Numbered from the stretch's first letter, positions 1-12,245 are shown. The stretch: DNA of 64,000 bases from Mixia osmundae IAM 14324 (GCF_000708205.1 NW_014575563.1:1233361-1297360), one strand, 5' to 3'. A program made the numbers and translations. The notes: generated from the sequence alone by a model not told the origin.

Positions 1-1679
1 GCAGATCTCAGTGTTTTGGCATGCACTGATGGACGCGGAGCTCACCAGTGATCCTAGAACGTATGAGATGACGGTTGACCAAAAGACAGCGCGTGGGATC
101 GTTCTGGCAGGCACTTTCGTCTCTTCTGACATGTGAGGCGCAGTCTCAAAGCCAGTGGTGATGCAAGTCAAGACCCAGCCGAGAAGATATACGACGCCAG
201 CCGACTTGTAACCCGTATTGTTGCTGTACGAAAAGAAAACTTCAGACGCCGACCTATGGACAGGCTCAGGCTGTGTTTGCGATTGCGAAAGTGAATGCTT
301 ACTGCTTCGGACTGGTGTAGATAAGCAAAGAAATGACGGCAAGGAAGCAAGTAGCAAGTATTTGGAGTCCTATTATCGTGGTTTAGATGCATCCCAGCGG
401 CCTTGCGGGCAAACTGACCGACGACCTTCCAGAACCAAGCAGAACGAGAGACTGGGAGATTAATGAATGCGCAGATGACCATAGTTTGTGCCTGTTTATC
501 GTGCGGGTCAATATGGCATGAGCCAATGAATGCCCCAGCACGCACATAAGCGATGAGGAGGGCGTGGAAGTCGCGGGGACTATAGCTAGTATAAATAATA
601 CTGACGCATCCCTGCATTGCGACGGCAAATTGCCAGCTGAGCAAGACTTGCGTCAAGATGTGACCACAAAGCAAGAAGCTGCCGGTGACCCAAGAGATAT
701 ATCGAGCTGAGCCGCGAAGGGGTGGGCAAGCACGACAGAGGAGAAAGGTCCAGCTGTACATTGCCCCTGCGACAGGATAGGTCCCGGCGAGTTCGGCTAC
801 AACGGCAGCCATTATAATCATGAAGATGCCAGTGATAGGGAAGCCAAATGCCAGGGCGCTAGAGCCGCCGTAGTCCTCGGTTGTCAGGATACCAAAGAAT
901 GCGCCAGAGACAAAGCCCATGTTAGAGACCGTCATGCTGAGCGCTGCCCAGAGATCAAGATTCCGTGAGAGCTCCTCGGTGTAGCCCAAGCGGGCCAGTC
1001 GCTGGCTCTCAGCTGTGGGATCGAGGTGCTGAGCACTCCGTTTGGCAGCAAAGCTCGAGATGGTCTCTATGACAGGTGGCTCAGAGGCTGCTTCGCTGTC
1101 ATGCATCGATTTGCTGCCCATACCGTCTAGCGAGCTTTCTTGGGTGGACGTAGACGATGGCGTAAGGGGAAAGACTGCATATTGACTTGCAGCCGAGGAG
1201 CCGAGTTCGGGCAAGTGAGGGATCTCATTGATAGATGCATGCTCGGGTGACTTGCTGCTATCCGTGTCTGAAGGCGTCTGAGGGTAGTCATAGGTCGTGC
1301 GATTGCGGACGATGCCGTAGCTGCCACTTGGCTGCTCAGACGGCCTAAAGGCGTCGACAAAGGGTTGCTTATCGTCTGGCGCCGGAGCGGTACTTATGGG
1401 CGTCGACTGAGAGCTAGAGCCGGACGAGCTCATCATCGAAGCTGCTGATGGCATGGGCGAGCGCTCTTCCGCCGCATGGGTGTAGCTGAAGCTCACTGAT
1501 TGACGGTACTCGGCGCTAGCCTGACTAGCCGACGTGCGGGAACCGTCATCTCGCGTTCTTGAAAGCAGCCGCCGAAGTGATGTCGACGTATCATTGTGTC
1601 TGACCATGATGTGTTGTGTATGGTTGAAGCAGCTAGTCTGCTGGCTGCGTGGCCCGTTCGCCCATCCTTCGTCAATCAC
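1..1679 (-). CDS. Amino-acid/GABA-type permease (APC superfamily), 3' end beyond the left edge
   Basis: Membrane transporter of the amino acid/polyamine/choline branch of the APC superfamily (UGA4/HNM1-like); the substrate cannot be set from sequence. A hydrophilic Ser/Thr-rich N-terminal tail of about 225 residues precedes the family motif around 'LGYTEELSRNLDLW', followed by hydrophobic segments ('GAFFGILTTEDYGGSSALAF', 'IISWV/YSWTF' type). After an intron ending near position 250, the frame resumes at about 1-240 with 'NNTGYKSAGVVYLLGW' and 'TGFETAPHMSEETKVPAR', the conserved 'GfetapHmsEEt' block of the family. Start: the first ATG is at 1679, and a second in-frame ATG at 1607 (MVRHND) is equally possible. 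The later transmembrane helices lie outside the window. Family sure, substrate unknown. Confidence 0.85.
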
Positions 1680-1973
1680 AGAAAGAGCCGAGTCTTATAT
1701 TGCATGTGGCTGTTTGCGTCCTGCCGTCATGTGCGTGCTGTATGTCGAGCTCGATTGAACACTCAGGCGATGACCAGGGTGAGCATGTTGCTTGACACGG
1801 CAGCTGGCAGACCAGACAGGACAGACCGCTCGCGATATCAGCCTGGCCCGAGCGCGAGCCGATCGAAGTCGGGAAGGGGCCTAGCCAGACAGCCAGCGGG
1901 CCAAATCGTTGAAACGCGAGAGGCCGGACAGATGCACATCGATGCATCAGGCGGACACAACAGATGAAGCCAT
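1680..1973. other. Intergenic gap, permease 5' side / RPL4 3' side
   Basis: About 290 bases that hold the permease promoter and the RPL4 3' UTR. Short open frames cross it on both strands but none has a recognisable protein pattern. No RNA gene or repeat is seen. Confidence 0.5.
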
Positions 1974-3298
1974 CTAAGGCGCATGCAAGGAAGCGACGAA
2001 CTCTTTGCTCGCGATCAGATGATCGCCTTGTTCTTGCTTCTTTGTCTTCTTGTTGGCGGTCGCTTCTGTTGCTGCCTTGCGAACGACAGCAGCATAAGGA
2101 TTCAGTCGGGCCATGACGCCACGGTTCTTAAGCGGATTCTTGTGCTGCGTGAATGGACGTCTCGTCTTGGCAGGACCGGCAGGTCGTAGGACGCTCTGGA
2201 TCTCTGTCGAGTTGATGATCGATGCAACGTCAGAGTTGCTGATCTTGGGCTGCGGCAGGTGATAGTCCTTCTTGAGGGTAGCAGTCTTGTCGTATGTGCC
2301 AAAGACCTCGTCAAGCACGGCGAACGCGCCTTCTGTCCAGATGATGAAGCGACCCAAATGACCACCAGGCGCGAGCTGAAGCAAATTCAGGCGGCGCACG
2401 TTAACGACTTCGACGCCGGGCACATTGCCAAAGGCGCGAGAGATGCCGTTGTCTTCGTTGTAGACGATGAGAGGTCCGCGACGTTGAGTGTGACGACGGT
2501 TGCGAGACTTGCCCCGGCCGGCACGAAGCTTGCGAGAGTTTGACACTTTTTCGACGTCGTCATGGGCATTGAGCGCCTTGAGAGCGGCAACAGCGGCCTT
2601 GGTCTTGGTGATCGATTCGAGCGCATCGGGTACCACGAGAGGAACCTCCTCAATCTCCTCAATACGATGACCACGAGCAAGAACGAGCGATGGCAAAGCA
2701 GAGGCGGCAAGTGCGGATACGGTCGCGAACCGCTTCTGATTGAGATTGGTCTTGACGTGCCACTGTCACCGCGCGATTCAGCACTGAATGAACTCTGCGT
2801 GCGTCTTGCACACCTTGCGCCAGATCTTGGTGGGTGCGTACATGCGACCGCCACGGCACATCTAGAGGAGAGAGAGCATTAGCTTGGGTTGCGTGGTCAA
2901 GCGTGTTAGGCGCACGTTACCAAAGGCAGCCTGACCGCTGCGGCTCGTACCACCACCACCGACACGCGGGATACGGGCGACAGCACGACCGGTACCTGCT
3001 CGTGCGTGTCAGACAAGTTCACATTCGGCAATGTGACGGAGCAGCGCACCCCAAGACTCGGCAGAGGTTTGTGCGCCGGCATTCTTTGCTACGCTGTACG
3101 GTTGACGCTTGTTCTTGGCCACAGACTTGTAGATGTCATGAACGACATCATTTCGGATGGGTGCCGTGAAGACAGCAGCTGAGGCATCTCATCAGTCAAT
3201 GGTCGAGCTGAGCTGTAGCTAGACCTACGCAGCGGTAGAGTGCTGCTCGAGGCAGAGCCTTCGATGGATTGGATTGATACGACTGCTCGGCTCGTCAT
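1974..3298 (-). CDS. RPL4: 60S ribosomal protein uL4 (L4)
   Basis: Structural protein of the large ribosomal subunit whose internal loop lines the peptide exit tunnel. At least four exons. Exon 1 starts at ATG 3298 ('[14 protein letters not shown]'); the next exon reads '[20 protein letters not shown]', then '[20 protein letters not shown]' (the conserved loop signature), then '[20 protein letters not shown]', then the long final exon from '[20 protein letters not shown]' to the lysine-rich C-terminus. Each junction joins in frame and matches eukaryotic uL4, at about 360 residues. The four introns are all shorter than about 75 bases, so I see no room for the box C/D snoRNAs that ribosomal-protein introns often carry. 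Very secure. Confidence 0.97.
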
Positions 3299-3450
3299 TG
3301 TACTGCTCAGTCTTCTTTTCTCGTCCTTGCTGGCGGTAGCGACGGAGGCTGACTGGCAGTAATGATCGGAAACTTGACATATCTTGTGACGCGTTATCGA
3401 TATATTATAATGTGCGCGCTCCAGGATTCGAATCGAGTTGAAGTGTCCAT
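3299..3450. promoter_or_regulatory. Short divergent promoter RPL4 / SKI2
   Basis: Only about 150 bases separate the two start codons, so both promoters must lie here. It holds an AT-rich run around 3395-3415 ('atcgatatattataatg'), the most TATA-like stretch nearby. Assignment to either gene is an inference. Confidence 0.45.
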
Positions 3451-6400
3451 ATGAGCTCTTCGGGCGACGATCAAATGTCAGCCGAATCATACACATACTG
3501 CACAACATGCTGAGCTCCATCTCTGCAGACGATGGCACGAAGAGCCCGACCTACGCTCGCTGCTGCACGCGCCTCGACAAGCCTTGCTCACTACTCTCGA
3601 CTTCAAGCTCAGCGGACTCGATGGACGAATCACTGGATACAAGCTCGTACGTACGTTCTCTTCCTGGCAATTCAATGCTGAACGTGCGGTAGAGGACTCT
3701 GGCAAGCAATCCTGAAGGCTCTATATCCTCGTCCCTTCAGCGAGCGCCAGCAGATCACAGCCAATTCATTCGCGGCAAGTCAGCTTACTTCCCCTTTGCG
3801 CCAGGAGGAATCGATGCTGTTCGGTCCATCGAGCCTGTCTCGGTCGATCAGCTGCTGAAGAATGCTGAGCAACGCTTCTCTCTGGACTCGGGCGGTATCA
3901 GAACAATTCCACCAGGATTCGAACGAGGTGTCCATTTTGACGATGAGACGGCGGCCGAGGACGCGCAGGCCAGCATCAGTATTGCTCCTGCTCACATCGA
4001 GCCGCATCGTCAGCTCGGTCATCCGCACGTCAACGGCGATGCGCATGTTCCCATGACAGAATTGGATGATGACATTGCTCAGCTTTTGCCTCCAGAGGTA
4101 TGAATGCGCTTCCTCCCAGTATGACAGGCTGATCCGGTGATATAGACCTCACTCGAAATACCAGTACAGCCGAACAGTCAGAAGAAGAGGCCCGCGATCG
4201 CAAAGAAGGATTGGGCTCATGTGGTCGACATCAATCGCCCGCTTCTCAATTTTCGCGACCTTGTGCCAGACATGGCCAAAGAAGTGCTGCTCTTTCTTCA
4301 CGATTTCAATCCGCTCTGACATACATTCGTAGTACCCATTTGAACTAGACACATTCCAAAAGGAAGCAGTCTATCATCTAGAGCAAGGCGACAGTGTCTT
4401 CTGTGAGCCAAGACGCCTCTCGCAAATACACGTCTGACAGACTTGCAGGTGCTGCACACACGTCTGCTGGCAAGACAGTGCTCGCAGAATACGCAATCGC
4501 GCTTGCCCAGCAACACATGACCAGGTCAGATTTGCGCGCTCTTACATTCGCGTACGACTTATCGGTGTCATCTCACAGAGCTATATATACCTCACCAATC
4601 AAAGCACTATCCAATCAGAAGTTCCGTGACTTCAAGCAAGTCTTCGGCGCAGAGAACGTCGGTATTCTCACGGGCGATGTGCAAGTCAATCCAGAAGCGT
4701 CCTGTCTCATCATGACCGTGCGTGCCATCAATGCCCATTGCGCAGTGGCTGATATGGTTGTAGACTGAGATCCTGCGAAGTATGCTGTACAAAGGCGCGG
4801 ATTTGATTCGCGATGTCGAATGGGTCATCTTCGACGAGGTGCATTACGTCAACGATCTCGAGCGTGGAGTAGTCTGGGAGGAAGTCATAATCATGCTGCC
4901 TGATCATATCGGCGTCATTTTACTATCCGCGACCGTGCCAAACACGAAAGAATTCGCTGGCTGGGTCGGACGCACGAAGCGCAAGGACATTTATGTGATT
5001 TCCACACTCAAGCGACCTGTACCGCTCGAACACTTCCTTTACGCCGGTCGTGACCTTTTCAAGATTGTTGACAGCACAGGCACATTCAATGGACAAGGAT
5101 GGAAGGACGCGCAGCAGGCACTCAAAAGGAAACAGGAGAAAGAGCGTGAAGCCGCTGGACTGCCTGCACCGGGTGCGCGAGGACGCGGGGCTCGTGGCGG
5201 AACTCGAGGGGTCGGCATAGTGCAACGCGGCCAAGCGCTAGGTGGTGCGAGCTCAGCGCGGCCTGCGGCTCTAGCACCTCGCCCTATACGGCCGGGCCCT
5301 GGCGCGGATCGTAACCTTTGGGTTCATCTTGTCGGATCGCTTCGTCAGCGCGACCTTCTGCCTGCAGTCATTTTTACATTTTCCAAGAAGCGATGCGAAG
5401 AGAACGCGTTATCTATGCCAAATACCGATCTATGTACGGCTACCGAAAAGAGCGAGATTCACTTAGTTGTCGAACGAAGTCTAGGCAGACTACAAGGTCG
5501 ATTAACATAAGTCTTGTTGAGCGCAAGTCTCACAGAAATGCAGAAATCGACCGGACGCTGCCTCAGATCCTCAAGGTCCGCTCGCTGCTCAGCAAAGGTA
5601 TCGGCGTACATCACGGCGGTCTGCTGCCGATTGTCAAGGAGGTCCGCCTCAGACTTGCTTACAAGCGATCGGCTCACAGCTCCTACAGATTGTCGAAATT
5701 CTCTTCGCCCGCGGACTCGTGAAGATTCTCTTTGCGACAGAAACGTTTGCAATGGTCAGTGCTTGCAGTCATGCATCGTGAGCTGCTGATGCCGCCGTGC
5801 AGGGTGTCAACATGCCTGCCCGGTGCGTCGTCTTTGCGAGTACGCGAAAGCATGATGGACGAACCTTTCGAGATCTCCTGGCGGGCGAATATACCCAGAT
5901 GGCTGGCAGAGCTGGTAGAAGAGGACTGGACGCGACGGGCTGTGTGATCATCGTCTGCAATGAGGCGGAGCCTCCAGAGGCGGGTTCACCTTTTGAGAAG
6001 CTGTACGTGCGGCTAATGCTTCTAAATGTGCAGACGTCCGACTTGCACAAGATGATCCTTGGACAACCCAGCAAACTCACGTCGCAATTTCGTCTGACAT
6101 ACAGTATGATACTCAACTTGCTCCGCGTCGAGACTCTGCGCGTAGAAGAGATGATCAAGCGCAGCTTTTCTGAGAATGCGTCCCAGAAGCTGTTGCCAGA
6201 GCAAGAGCGCAAGATCATCGAGGGCGAGAAGCAGCTTAGTGCTCTTCAATCTATTGGCGTAGCTATAGACGACCGGCTTTATCTCTACCATGATCTGGTG
6301 ATGCAGATACGACGACGCAACCAGGAACTTCTTCGGCTAGCAACTCAGTCGTCATCTTTTGGTGCATTGGCCGCAGGGCGCGTCGTTCTCCTCGATGATG

Positions 6401-7638
6401 CTAGCTTTGATACTGTGCCAGCAATCATTCTCGGTGCAAGCGCTCGGTTCGTACGCGACGATGGTAGCATCGATCCAGAGCCAGCGTTCAATGTCATGGC
6501 TTTGGACGATGGCTCATCTAATGGTGCCGTATCGGTACCACGCTGGCCTCTGCTGGCCAAGACAAGCAGCGGACACACTACATATCGACCGCTGGCCATA
6601 CAGCTGTCTAGTATCGGCATCGTCACCCGCTTCAGACTGACGTTACCGCCAGGAGCGGCCAGCGACAGACCAGCTCGGCGCATACTCGACGATCTGGCGC
6701 GCGATGTTCAACCTACCATAGCGAAGCTTTCGCAGCCGGGGGCCGACGTTGAGTTTGATTGGGCAAAGTTGCGAAGCTTCGAGCTACGAGATACGCTGGA
6801 TCATCGCAGGGCATCTGAACACAAGCTGGCGTCTCTCGGGGTAAACATTGACGAAGGCACAGCAGCCCAACTGTTGCGAATCAACGAACGCGAAACGCTT
6901 AGGATGAGCTTGACGAACCTTCGATTGGCTCTTTCTGACCAGAACCTGGAACTTCTGCCGGAATACGAAGGTCGAATATCTGTCCTCAAACGACTTGGCT
7001 TCATTGATCTGCAAGCGACCGTCTTGCTCAAAGGTCGAGTAGCCTGCGAGATCAACTCTGGCAATGCTCTGGTCTTGACAGAGCTTCTGCTGGACAACAC
7101 TCTTGCCGTGTACGAACCTGCAGAAGTACTTGCAATGCTGTCAGCCTTTGTCTTCCAGGAAAAGACTGACATCGAGCCAATCCTGACGGAAACTCTGCAA
7201 GAGGTGCGCCCGGCTTTCGGGTCCACATTCAACTCACTGACCGTCTCACAGGCCAAAGCGACCATCCTGGCGATCAGCGAGCGAATCGCATCGGTCGAGT
7301 CCTCAGAGCGTGCAGAGTATTCCGCGGATGAATTTGGCAATAAGCTCTACTTTGGCCTCGTCGAGGTTGTCCACCAATGGGCGCTCGGCATGGTATGTCT
7401 CCTCGGCCGTCGTATGCGCATGCTGATTTGCTCTGCGCAGCCCTTTGAGCAGATCATGCTTCTGACTGACGTTCAAGAGGGCACGATCGTCCGGGCGATC
7501 ACTCGTTTAGATGAATGCTGTCGTGAGGTGCGCGACGCAGCGCGAGTCATCGGAGATGCAGAGCTCGGTCGCAAGATGGACGTATGCCGGACTTTGTTGC
7601 GTAGAGATGTGGTGTTCTCAGTGTCGTTGTACATATGA
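3451..7638 (+). CDS. SKI2: SKI2-type DExH RNA helicase (exosome cofactor)
   Basis: ATP-dependent 3'-5' RNA helicase of the cytosolic Ski complex, which feeds mRNA to the exosome. Exon 1 is 3451-3476 (MSSSGDDQ); the intron is 3477-3528. Then come the Ski2-specific N-terminus ('[10 protein letters not shown]', '[20 protein letters not shown]'), Q-motif '[17 protein letters not shown]', Walker A '[14 protein letters not shown]', DEVH box '[11 protein letters not shown]', motif III 'LLSATVPN', an Arg/Gly-rich insertion near 5180-5250, motif V/VI '[12 protein letters not shown]', and the winged-helix/ratchet/arch region. The C-terminus '[20 protein letters not shown]' to '[10 protein letters not shown]' matches the end of Ski2 rather than Mtr4, although the two are close relatives. 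At least eight exons, about 1,200 residues. Its stop is 71 bases from the convergent GCDH stop. Confidence 0.93.
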
Positions 7639-7709
7639 TGAAATGCAGGCTGCAATGCATGTACAACTGATTATTGCGCTGTCGGCATACAAATCGTGCG
7701 GCCTTTCTT

Positions 7710-9385
7710 TCACGCATGGAAAGCCTGGATGCCGGTGAGTGCTTTGCCAAGGATCAGGCCATGGATGTCTTCGGTGCCTTCGTATGTGTTCTGTACGTGC
7801 ACCGTAAGCGAACATCTGATCATGAGGCAAGTAGAGGCATACCACGACATATAAGTTCGAAGCAATTCGCATGACGCCGTACTCCTCTACGATAGCATTG
7901 CCGCCGAATATCTCCATGACCTTGCGAGTATGCTTGAGCGCCTTTGAGCAATTGTTGCGCTTGAGCAGTGAGATCATCTCAGCTATATGATGCGTATCAG
8001 CAAATACGGGACCAGCGGGGATGCGTCGACTTACGAGCCCAGGCACCGCTATCCTTTAGCCTACCGAGCTGTATGGATGCAAGCAGACCCAGAGTAGCTT
8101 CTGTATGCGCATCCGCAAGCTTCTTCTGTACGAGCTGGAACGACGCCAGCGGTACCTTAAATTGCGTTCTGATTCCGATATATTAGACAGATATGAGCAA
8201 GCCATAAGTGATCTTGCCTCTCGAGCGCATACTGCCTCGCTCGTGCTAGCGCGTCTTCCAATGCGCCGATCGCGCCAAAGCTGATGCCGAAGCGAGCATT
8301 ACTGCGTTAGCACACGATCAGCTCCGCGAATCGTGCACGCATTGTGGGTTACCTACTTAAGACAGCCGAATGGTCCTTTCAGGCCGGACACGCCTTCAAG
8401 CAGTGCATCGCTTCCGACCTCGACTTCGTCCATGTAAATCGAGCCGGTGATCGAGGCCCGTAGCGCGAGCTTGTTGGCGATCTTGGGCGCAGTGAGACCT
8501 TTCATACCCTTCTCGAGGATGAAGCCTCTGATCTTGCCATCCCATTTGCACTTGGCCCAGATGATGAAGACATCCGCAATGGGACCTGCGTATGCGTGTC
8601 AGTCCTTTGAAGCGTGGATAGACGGCTTTCGTCGCTGACTATTGGAAATCCACGTCTTGCTCTAAGAGTCACAGAGAGCGTAAGCACTGGCTTCTGTGTG
8701 CGAAACGCAGACGCACTCCAGAGATGATAAAGCCGCCTCCTGGCTTCTCCTGAGCTTCGGTTACCATGCCAGACGGGTCACTACCGTGGCCAGGCTCTGT
8801 AAGACCGAAACAGCCGATGAGCTCGCCTTTTGCCAGGCGTGGCAGCCACTTTTGCTTCTGCTGCTCATTGCCGAATGCGTAGATGGGATGCATGACTAGC
8901 GAGCTCTGAACGCTCATGGCTGATCTATATCCGCTGTCGACGCGCTCGACTTCGCGAGCGATGAGACCGTACGCCACTGACGATACGCCAGCACAGTCGT
9001 AGCCTTTGATCGTGGCACCCAGCAAGCCCAGCTCACCCTGCAGGCGCTCACGGCGTCAGTGCAGCTACAATGTCCACCCGGCTGACATGAGACTGACCAT
9101 CTCTGACATCATCGACTTATCGAAATTCTCATTGCGGTAGCCTTCAATGACGCGAGGCACGAGCTTCTCTTGGCAGTAGTCTCTCGCGACATCCTTGATC
9201 GACACTTCCTCTTCAGTCAAGAGCGTGTTTTCGATTCCCAGTGGATCCTCCCAATTATACTTTACAAAGCCAGCAGACTTGGGCGGCGGCGCTTCGGCTG
9301 TGTTGAACTGGGAGCTCGTCGAGAATGACTGTGCAGGGTGACGAGGAAGATTCTTAGCGAGTGTGCGGGCTAGTGCGCGTGACAT
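7710..9385 (-). CDS. GCDH: Glutaryl-CoA dehydrogenase, mitochondrial
   Basis: FAD enzyme oxidising and decarboxylating glutaryl-CoA to crotonyl-CoA in lysine/tryptophan breakdown. ATG 9385 begins an Arg-rich, Ser-rich leader ([19 protein letters not shown]), a likely mitochondrial presequence. Then '[20 protein letters not shown]', '[20 protein letters not shown]', '[20 protein letters not shown]' and '[17 protein letters not shown]', all close to animal GCDH. Near the C-terminus '[12 protein letters not shown]', '[12 protein letters not shown]' and '[15 protein letters not shown]' carry the catalytic Glu of the YEGT motif. The final exon ends 'GIQAFHA' with the stop at 7710-7712. Several short introns. 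The GCDH-specific motifs make this more than a generic acyl-CoA dehydrogenase. Confidence 0.93.
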
Positions 9386-9515
9386 CCCCAGCGAGTCAAG
9401 AGAGTTGATGTGTCGATGCGCGATTCTGAGAACTCTGCATTGTCTGGGGTAGCCGGATGCTTACCGAGCTTCTTTTGACGTGCTTAGCCTTCCTCGAGTG
9501 ACGCGTGTCGGGACT

Positions 9516-10042
9516 ATGTGGGGAAGTGGGAATTTGGGGGTCTACCGGGGGTTCAAGAAGCCCCCCCCAGACTTCGCTACGCCCGCGCTCCGCTCGACTC
9601 CGACCAATTCGACATCGACTCTGGGCGAGCTGGGCGACAGCCTCGACACCTGATCATCTGCAGAAGACCAGCAAGCTACTGCGACTGATACGTGCCAATG
9701 ATGGGGAAGCGGACAAGCGTCTCGGCGCTAGCTGCGCTTGAGGTTCCTGGGCCATTCCGAACGGAGGTACTTCAGTCCGACGAGAAGATCGGTAGTAAGG
9801 CAATCGTATGCGTGATACAGACACTGCCATGCTTGAGACTATGGTAGCTCCATTGGTCACCGACGGCTGGTTATTCTGCAGTCTACGAGCGTTATCAAGA
9901 CCGGTAAACTTCTGCAGAGATCACTGGCGACACCGTATTTGGACACCTCTGGAATCTTCTCGTTCTGAGCGATTGGCAGCACAACGTCCTCCTGATCACA
10001 CAGTCAGATCTGCTTCAGACTTTACGATGGATCGCATTGTGA
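9516..10042 (+). CDS. Unrecognised small multi-exon protein
   Basis: I do not recognise this protein. From ATG 9516 a frame reads 'MWGSGNLGVYRGFKKPPPDF' and continues Thr/Ser-rich to about 9650. A second frame then reads 'HLQKTSKLLRLI' and, if an intron runs from about 9691 to 9732, continues 'ALEVPGPFRTEVLQSDEKI'. A further exon ends 'TGDTVFGHLWNLLVLSDWQ' and 'NVLLITQSDLLQTLRWIAL' with a stop at 10040-10042. The pieces look coding (hydrophobic/helical pattern, conserved-looking Trp), but the junction near 9650 has no clear donor, so the model is incomplete. It is divergent from GCDH, with 130 bases between starts. A run of eight C at 9561-9568 lies inside the first exon. Confidence 0.35.
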
Positions 10043-10210
10043 CGAGTGATCAGCCTGCACACTTGCAATTTACATTGCACGCCACAAGTGCATTGCTTTC
10101 TAACCTCAGATCGTTGTGATATCCGCGCTTTCGAGTGAGCGGGCGAGTCTTGAGAGGATCACAGCTTCGTGACTTGTGCCATCATTACAGCGCGAAGGAG
10201 ATGCAGTGTG

Positions 10211-11534
10211 TCACTTTGCAGGATCCGTTTCGCCCAAGTAGATCTTCTTGTCCGTACTTGACGAAGCGATGACAGGCGCATTCGGTAACCAATCGACTGA
10301 AGTGACCGTGCCGGCATGTCCAGGCAATTTGTATGCCACTTCGCCCGAAGCAACCTGCACAGCGGGTGAGTATGCAGTTGGCTAGCTACCACAGCGTCCT
10401 ACATTCCAGATGACGACAGTACGGTCTGCCGCGCCGATTGCGCAGCGCTTGCCGGTTGAGTCCCAGCAGGGCTTGCGCAAGTACTGGTCGTGGCCGGCAG
10501 GTGCACCGTAGAGCGTCCTTGTCAATCTCGGGTTCTGTGATGGATCGTCTACATTGGTGATGGGCGCAAAGGGCCTGACGTCCCAGACCTTGCAAGTATT
10601 GTCAAAAGAGCTAGACAGCAAATGAGAGCCTTGGGGAGATAGAGACAGGCCGGAGATGGTGTCCGAATGGTCTCTGAGGGTGAACGCAATCTCCGACTTT
10701 CTCAAGTCGTACACATGGATGTCGTTGTCGATGCCGCCAATGTAGATCTGTTGGCTATCTTGTGACCAGCGAACAGCTGTAATAGGATAGCCCATATCGA
10801 TTTCTTCTATGCTCTCTTTTGTCTCTACGAGCCACACTCGCACGAAGCCATCGTCGCCGCCTGATACAATACGTTCCAGGCCAGTGCCGCGAGTGATATC
10901 GATAGCATTGACGACGCCAGTATGAGCTCGATGCCGCTTCAAGCGCTCTCCGCTGACGGCATCGAACGAGTTGAGAGTCCCATCTGCACAAGAGCAGACA
11001 ATGAGATGAGAGCTCGGGTTGGGCGACCATTCTATCGTGACTGCGGCAGACTTGAGTCGAAAGACGCCGTACTGCTCACAGATGGATCAGCGCGCATGCC
11101 CGCCGACTGAGAGCTGACTTACGTTCTCGCAGTCGCCATAGACGTTCCATAAGTCTGCTTCGCCATCAGGTTGCACACATCCAGAGCACGAAGGGACGCA
11201 CTGATGGTGCGGTCAGCCGACACGCTCGCTAATTTCTCGCCAGTCGGGTTGAACTTGACATCAAGCACTTCCGCCTGTGCGCGTACCTCAAGCACATCAG
11301 CTGCGGCTTTACTGAGCAGACGAGTAGACGCACAGCATGTCCCTCGAGACACATGATGGGTGCCTTGAGAGCTGACGTTCGTTGAACGGTGCGGATCAGT
11401 TGCTGCGACTTTGTGCCTGATCTGCCATCGGAGGCGACGATCATGGACTGAGCATTGCTGGCATCTTCATCTTCTACTCGGGCTCGCTTGGTCACTTGCT
11501 GGGATGAGCTTGCGCTCGCTCGCTTGTCCGCCAT
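10211..11534 (-). CDS. SNRNP40: U5 snRNP 40 kDa WD40 protein (Prp8-binding)
   Basis: Seven-bladed WD40 subunit of the U5 snRNP that contacts Prp8 in the spliceosome. ATG 11534 starts 'MADKRASASSSQQVTKRARV'. Family landmarks: 'LKAPIMCLEGHA' (SNRNP40 has LQAPIMLLSGH), 'YGDCENYGVF', 'TGVVNAIDITRGTGLERIVS', 'YIGGIDNDIHVYDLRKSEI', 'DNTCKVWDVRPFAP', 'LRKPCWDSTGKRCAIGAADR' and the last exon 'VAYKLPGHAGTVTSVDWLPN' to 'STDKKIYLGETDPAK', stop 10211-10213. The 'GGIDNDI..WDLR' and 'WDVRPFAP' signatures separate it from other WD40 proteins. Upstream ATG 11576 is in frame but gives a non-conserved extension. Confidence 0.93.
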
Positions 11535-11584
11535 CCTCAACGCTTCCGGCCTGAGGATGCAGCTCTTTTTCGCCAAGTCAATTC

Positions 11585-12070
11585 ATGGCGAAAGTCAAGA
11601 TGAGAGAAAGACAGAAAATAAGCTCGTGCTGGTTGCCAAAAATTATTTGGCAAGGCGAGTCGAGACGAACAAGAGCTCTTTGAGTGCGGTGATCAGCAGC
11701 TCGGGCCAAGCGCAGAGGGCCTTCAGCAGTCGGACAGCTCCTGCTACAGCTTCCCACTCGGAAGGACGATCAGAACAGAGAGCATTGGTCTCGAGGGGTT
11801 TCTCAAGCTTTCCCGCGTGCCTTGACGACCTCGTGCTCCAATCACCGTTAGCGAGCTCGCAAGTGCCCTCCAGGCCTGCACTCGCCTCTCATTCGACGAG
11901 CAGTCAGGTCACACAGCTTCTGCGTAAGTCAACGAGCGTCTATGCATGACGTGCCGAGCTCAGGCAGGATGGATGAACAGACTCAGAAAGAGCTCAATGA
12001 AGAGCTGCAGCCAACCAATCAGACCGAGCTCCATGCATCGCAACCGACACCACCACTTCATCATACGTAG
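11585..12070 (+). CDS. Possible small unrecognised gene
   Basis: The two last exons are the supported part. One segment reads 'PITVSELASALQACTRLSFD' and 'EQSGHTASA', then a clean GTAAGT intron at 11924-11967 joins in phase to 'MDEQTQKELNEELQPTNQTE' and ends at the stop 12068-12070. Upstream, around 11620-11830, another open frame ('SRDEQELFECGDQQLGPSAE') may be an earlier exon, but a stop intervenes and I could not place the joining intron or the start codon. It would be a short acidic protein lying between SNRNP40 and the next gene. No family recognised. Confidence 0.35.
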
Positions 12071-12245
12071 CAACTCACACGAGCTGCTGCTAATCTAGGC
12101 CTCTGCGCCTTTTCTTCAAACCCCTTTCAGCTCTCCAACCTCGGTCGGCGCGCAGGGCCTGAACGTGCTCAGCCCGCGCAAGACGAGGATCCTCTGAGCT
12201 CTCTCTTCGTCTGCCTGCTACGACGCAGCAGCTGACTCCAGCAAC

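Noticed and set aside
3421-3440. 'GGATTCGAATC', resembling a tRNA B box upstream of SKI2
   Set aside because: The flanking bases cannot form a T stem on either strand and no A box or acceptor stem is found at the right distance.
3905-3925. 'AGGATTCGAAC', a second B-box-like string
   Set aside because: It lies inside conserved SKI2 coding sequence and the T stem does not pair.
9561-9568. Eight-C run as a sequencing-error frameshift in the 9516 gene
   Set aside because: The same frame reads well on both sides of the run ('YRGFKK' then 'PPDFATPALR'), so the count looks right; the frame problem lies further downstream.
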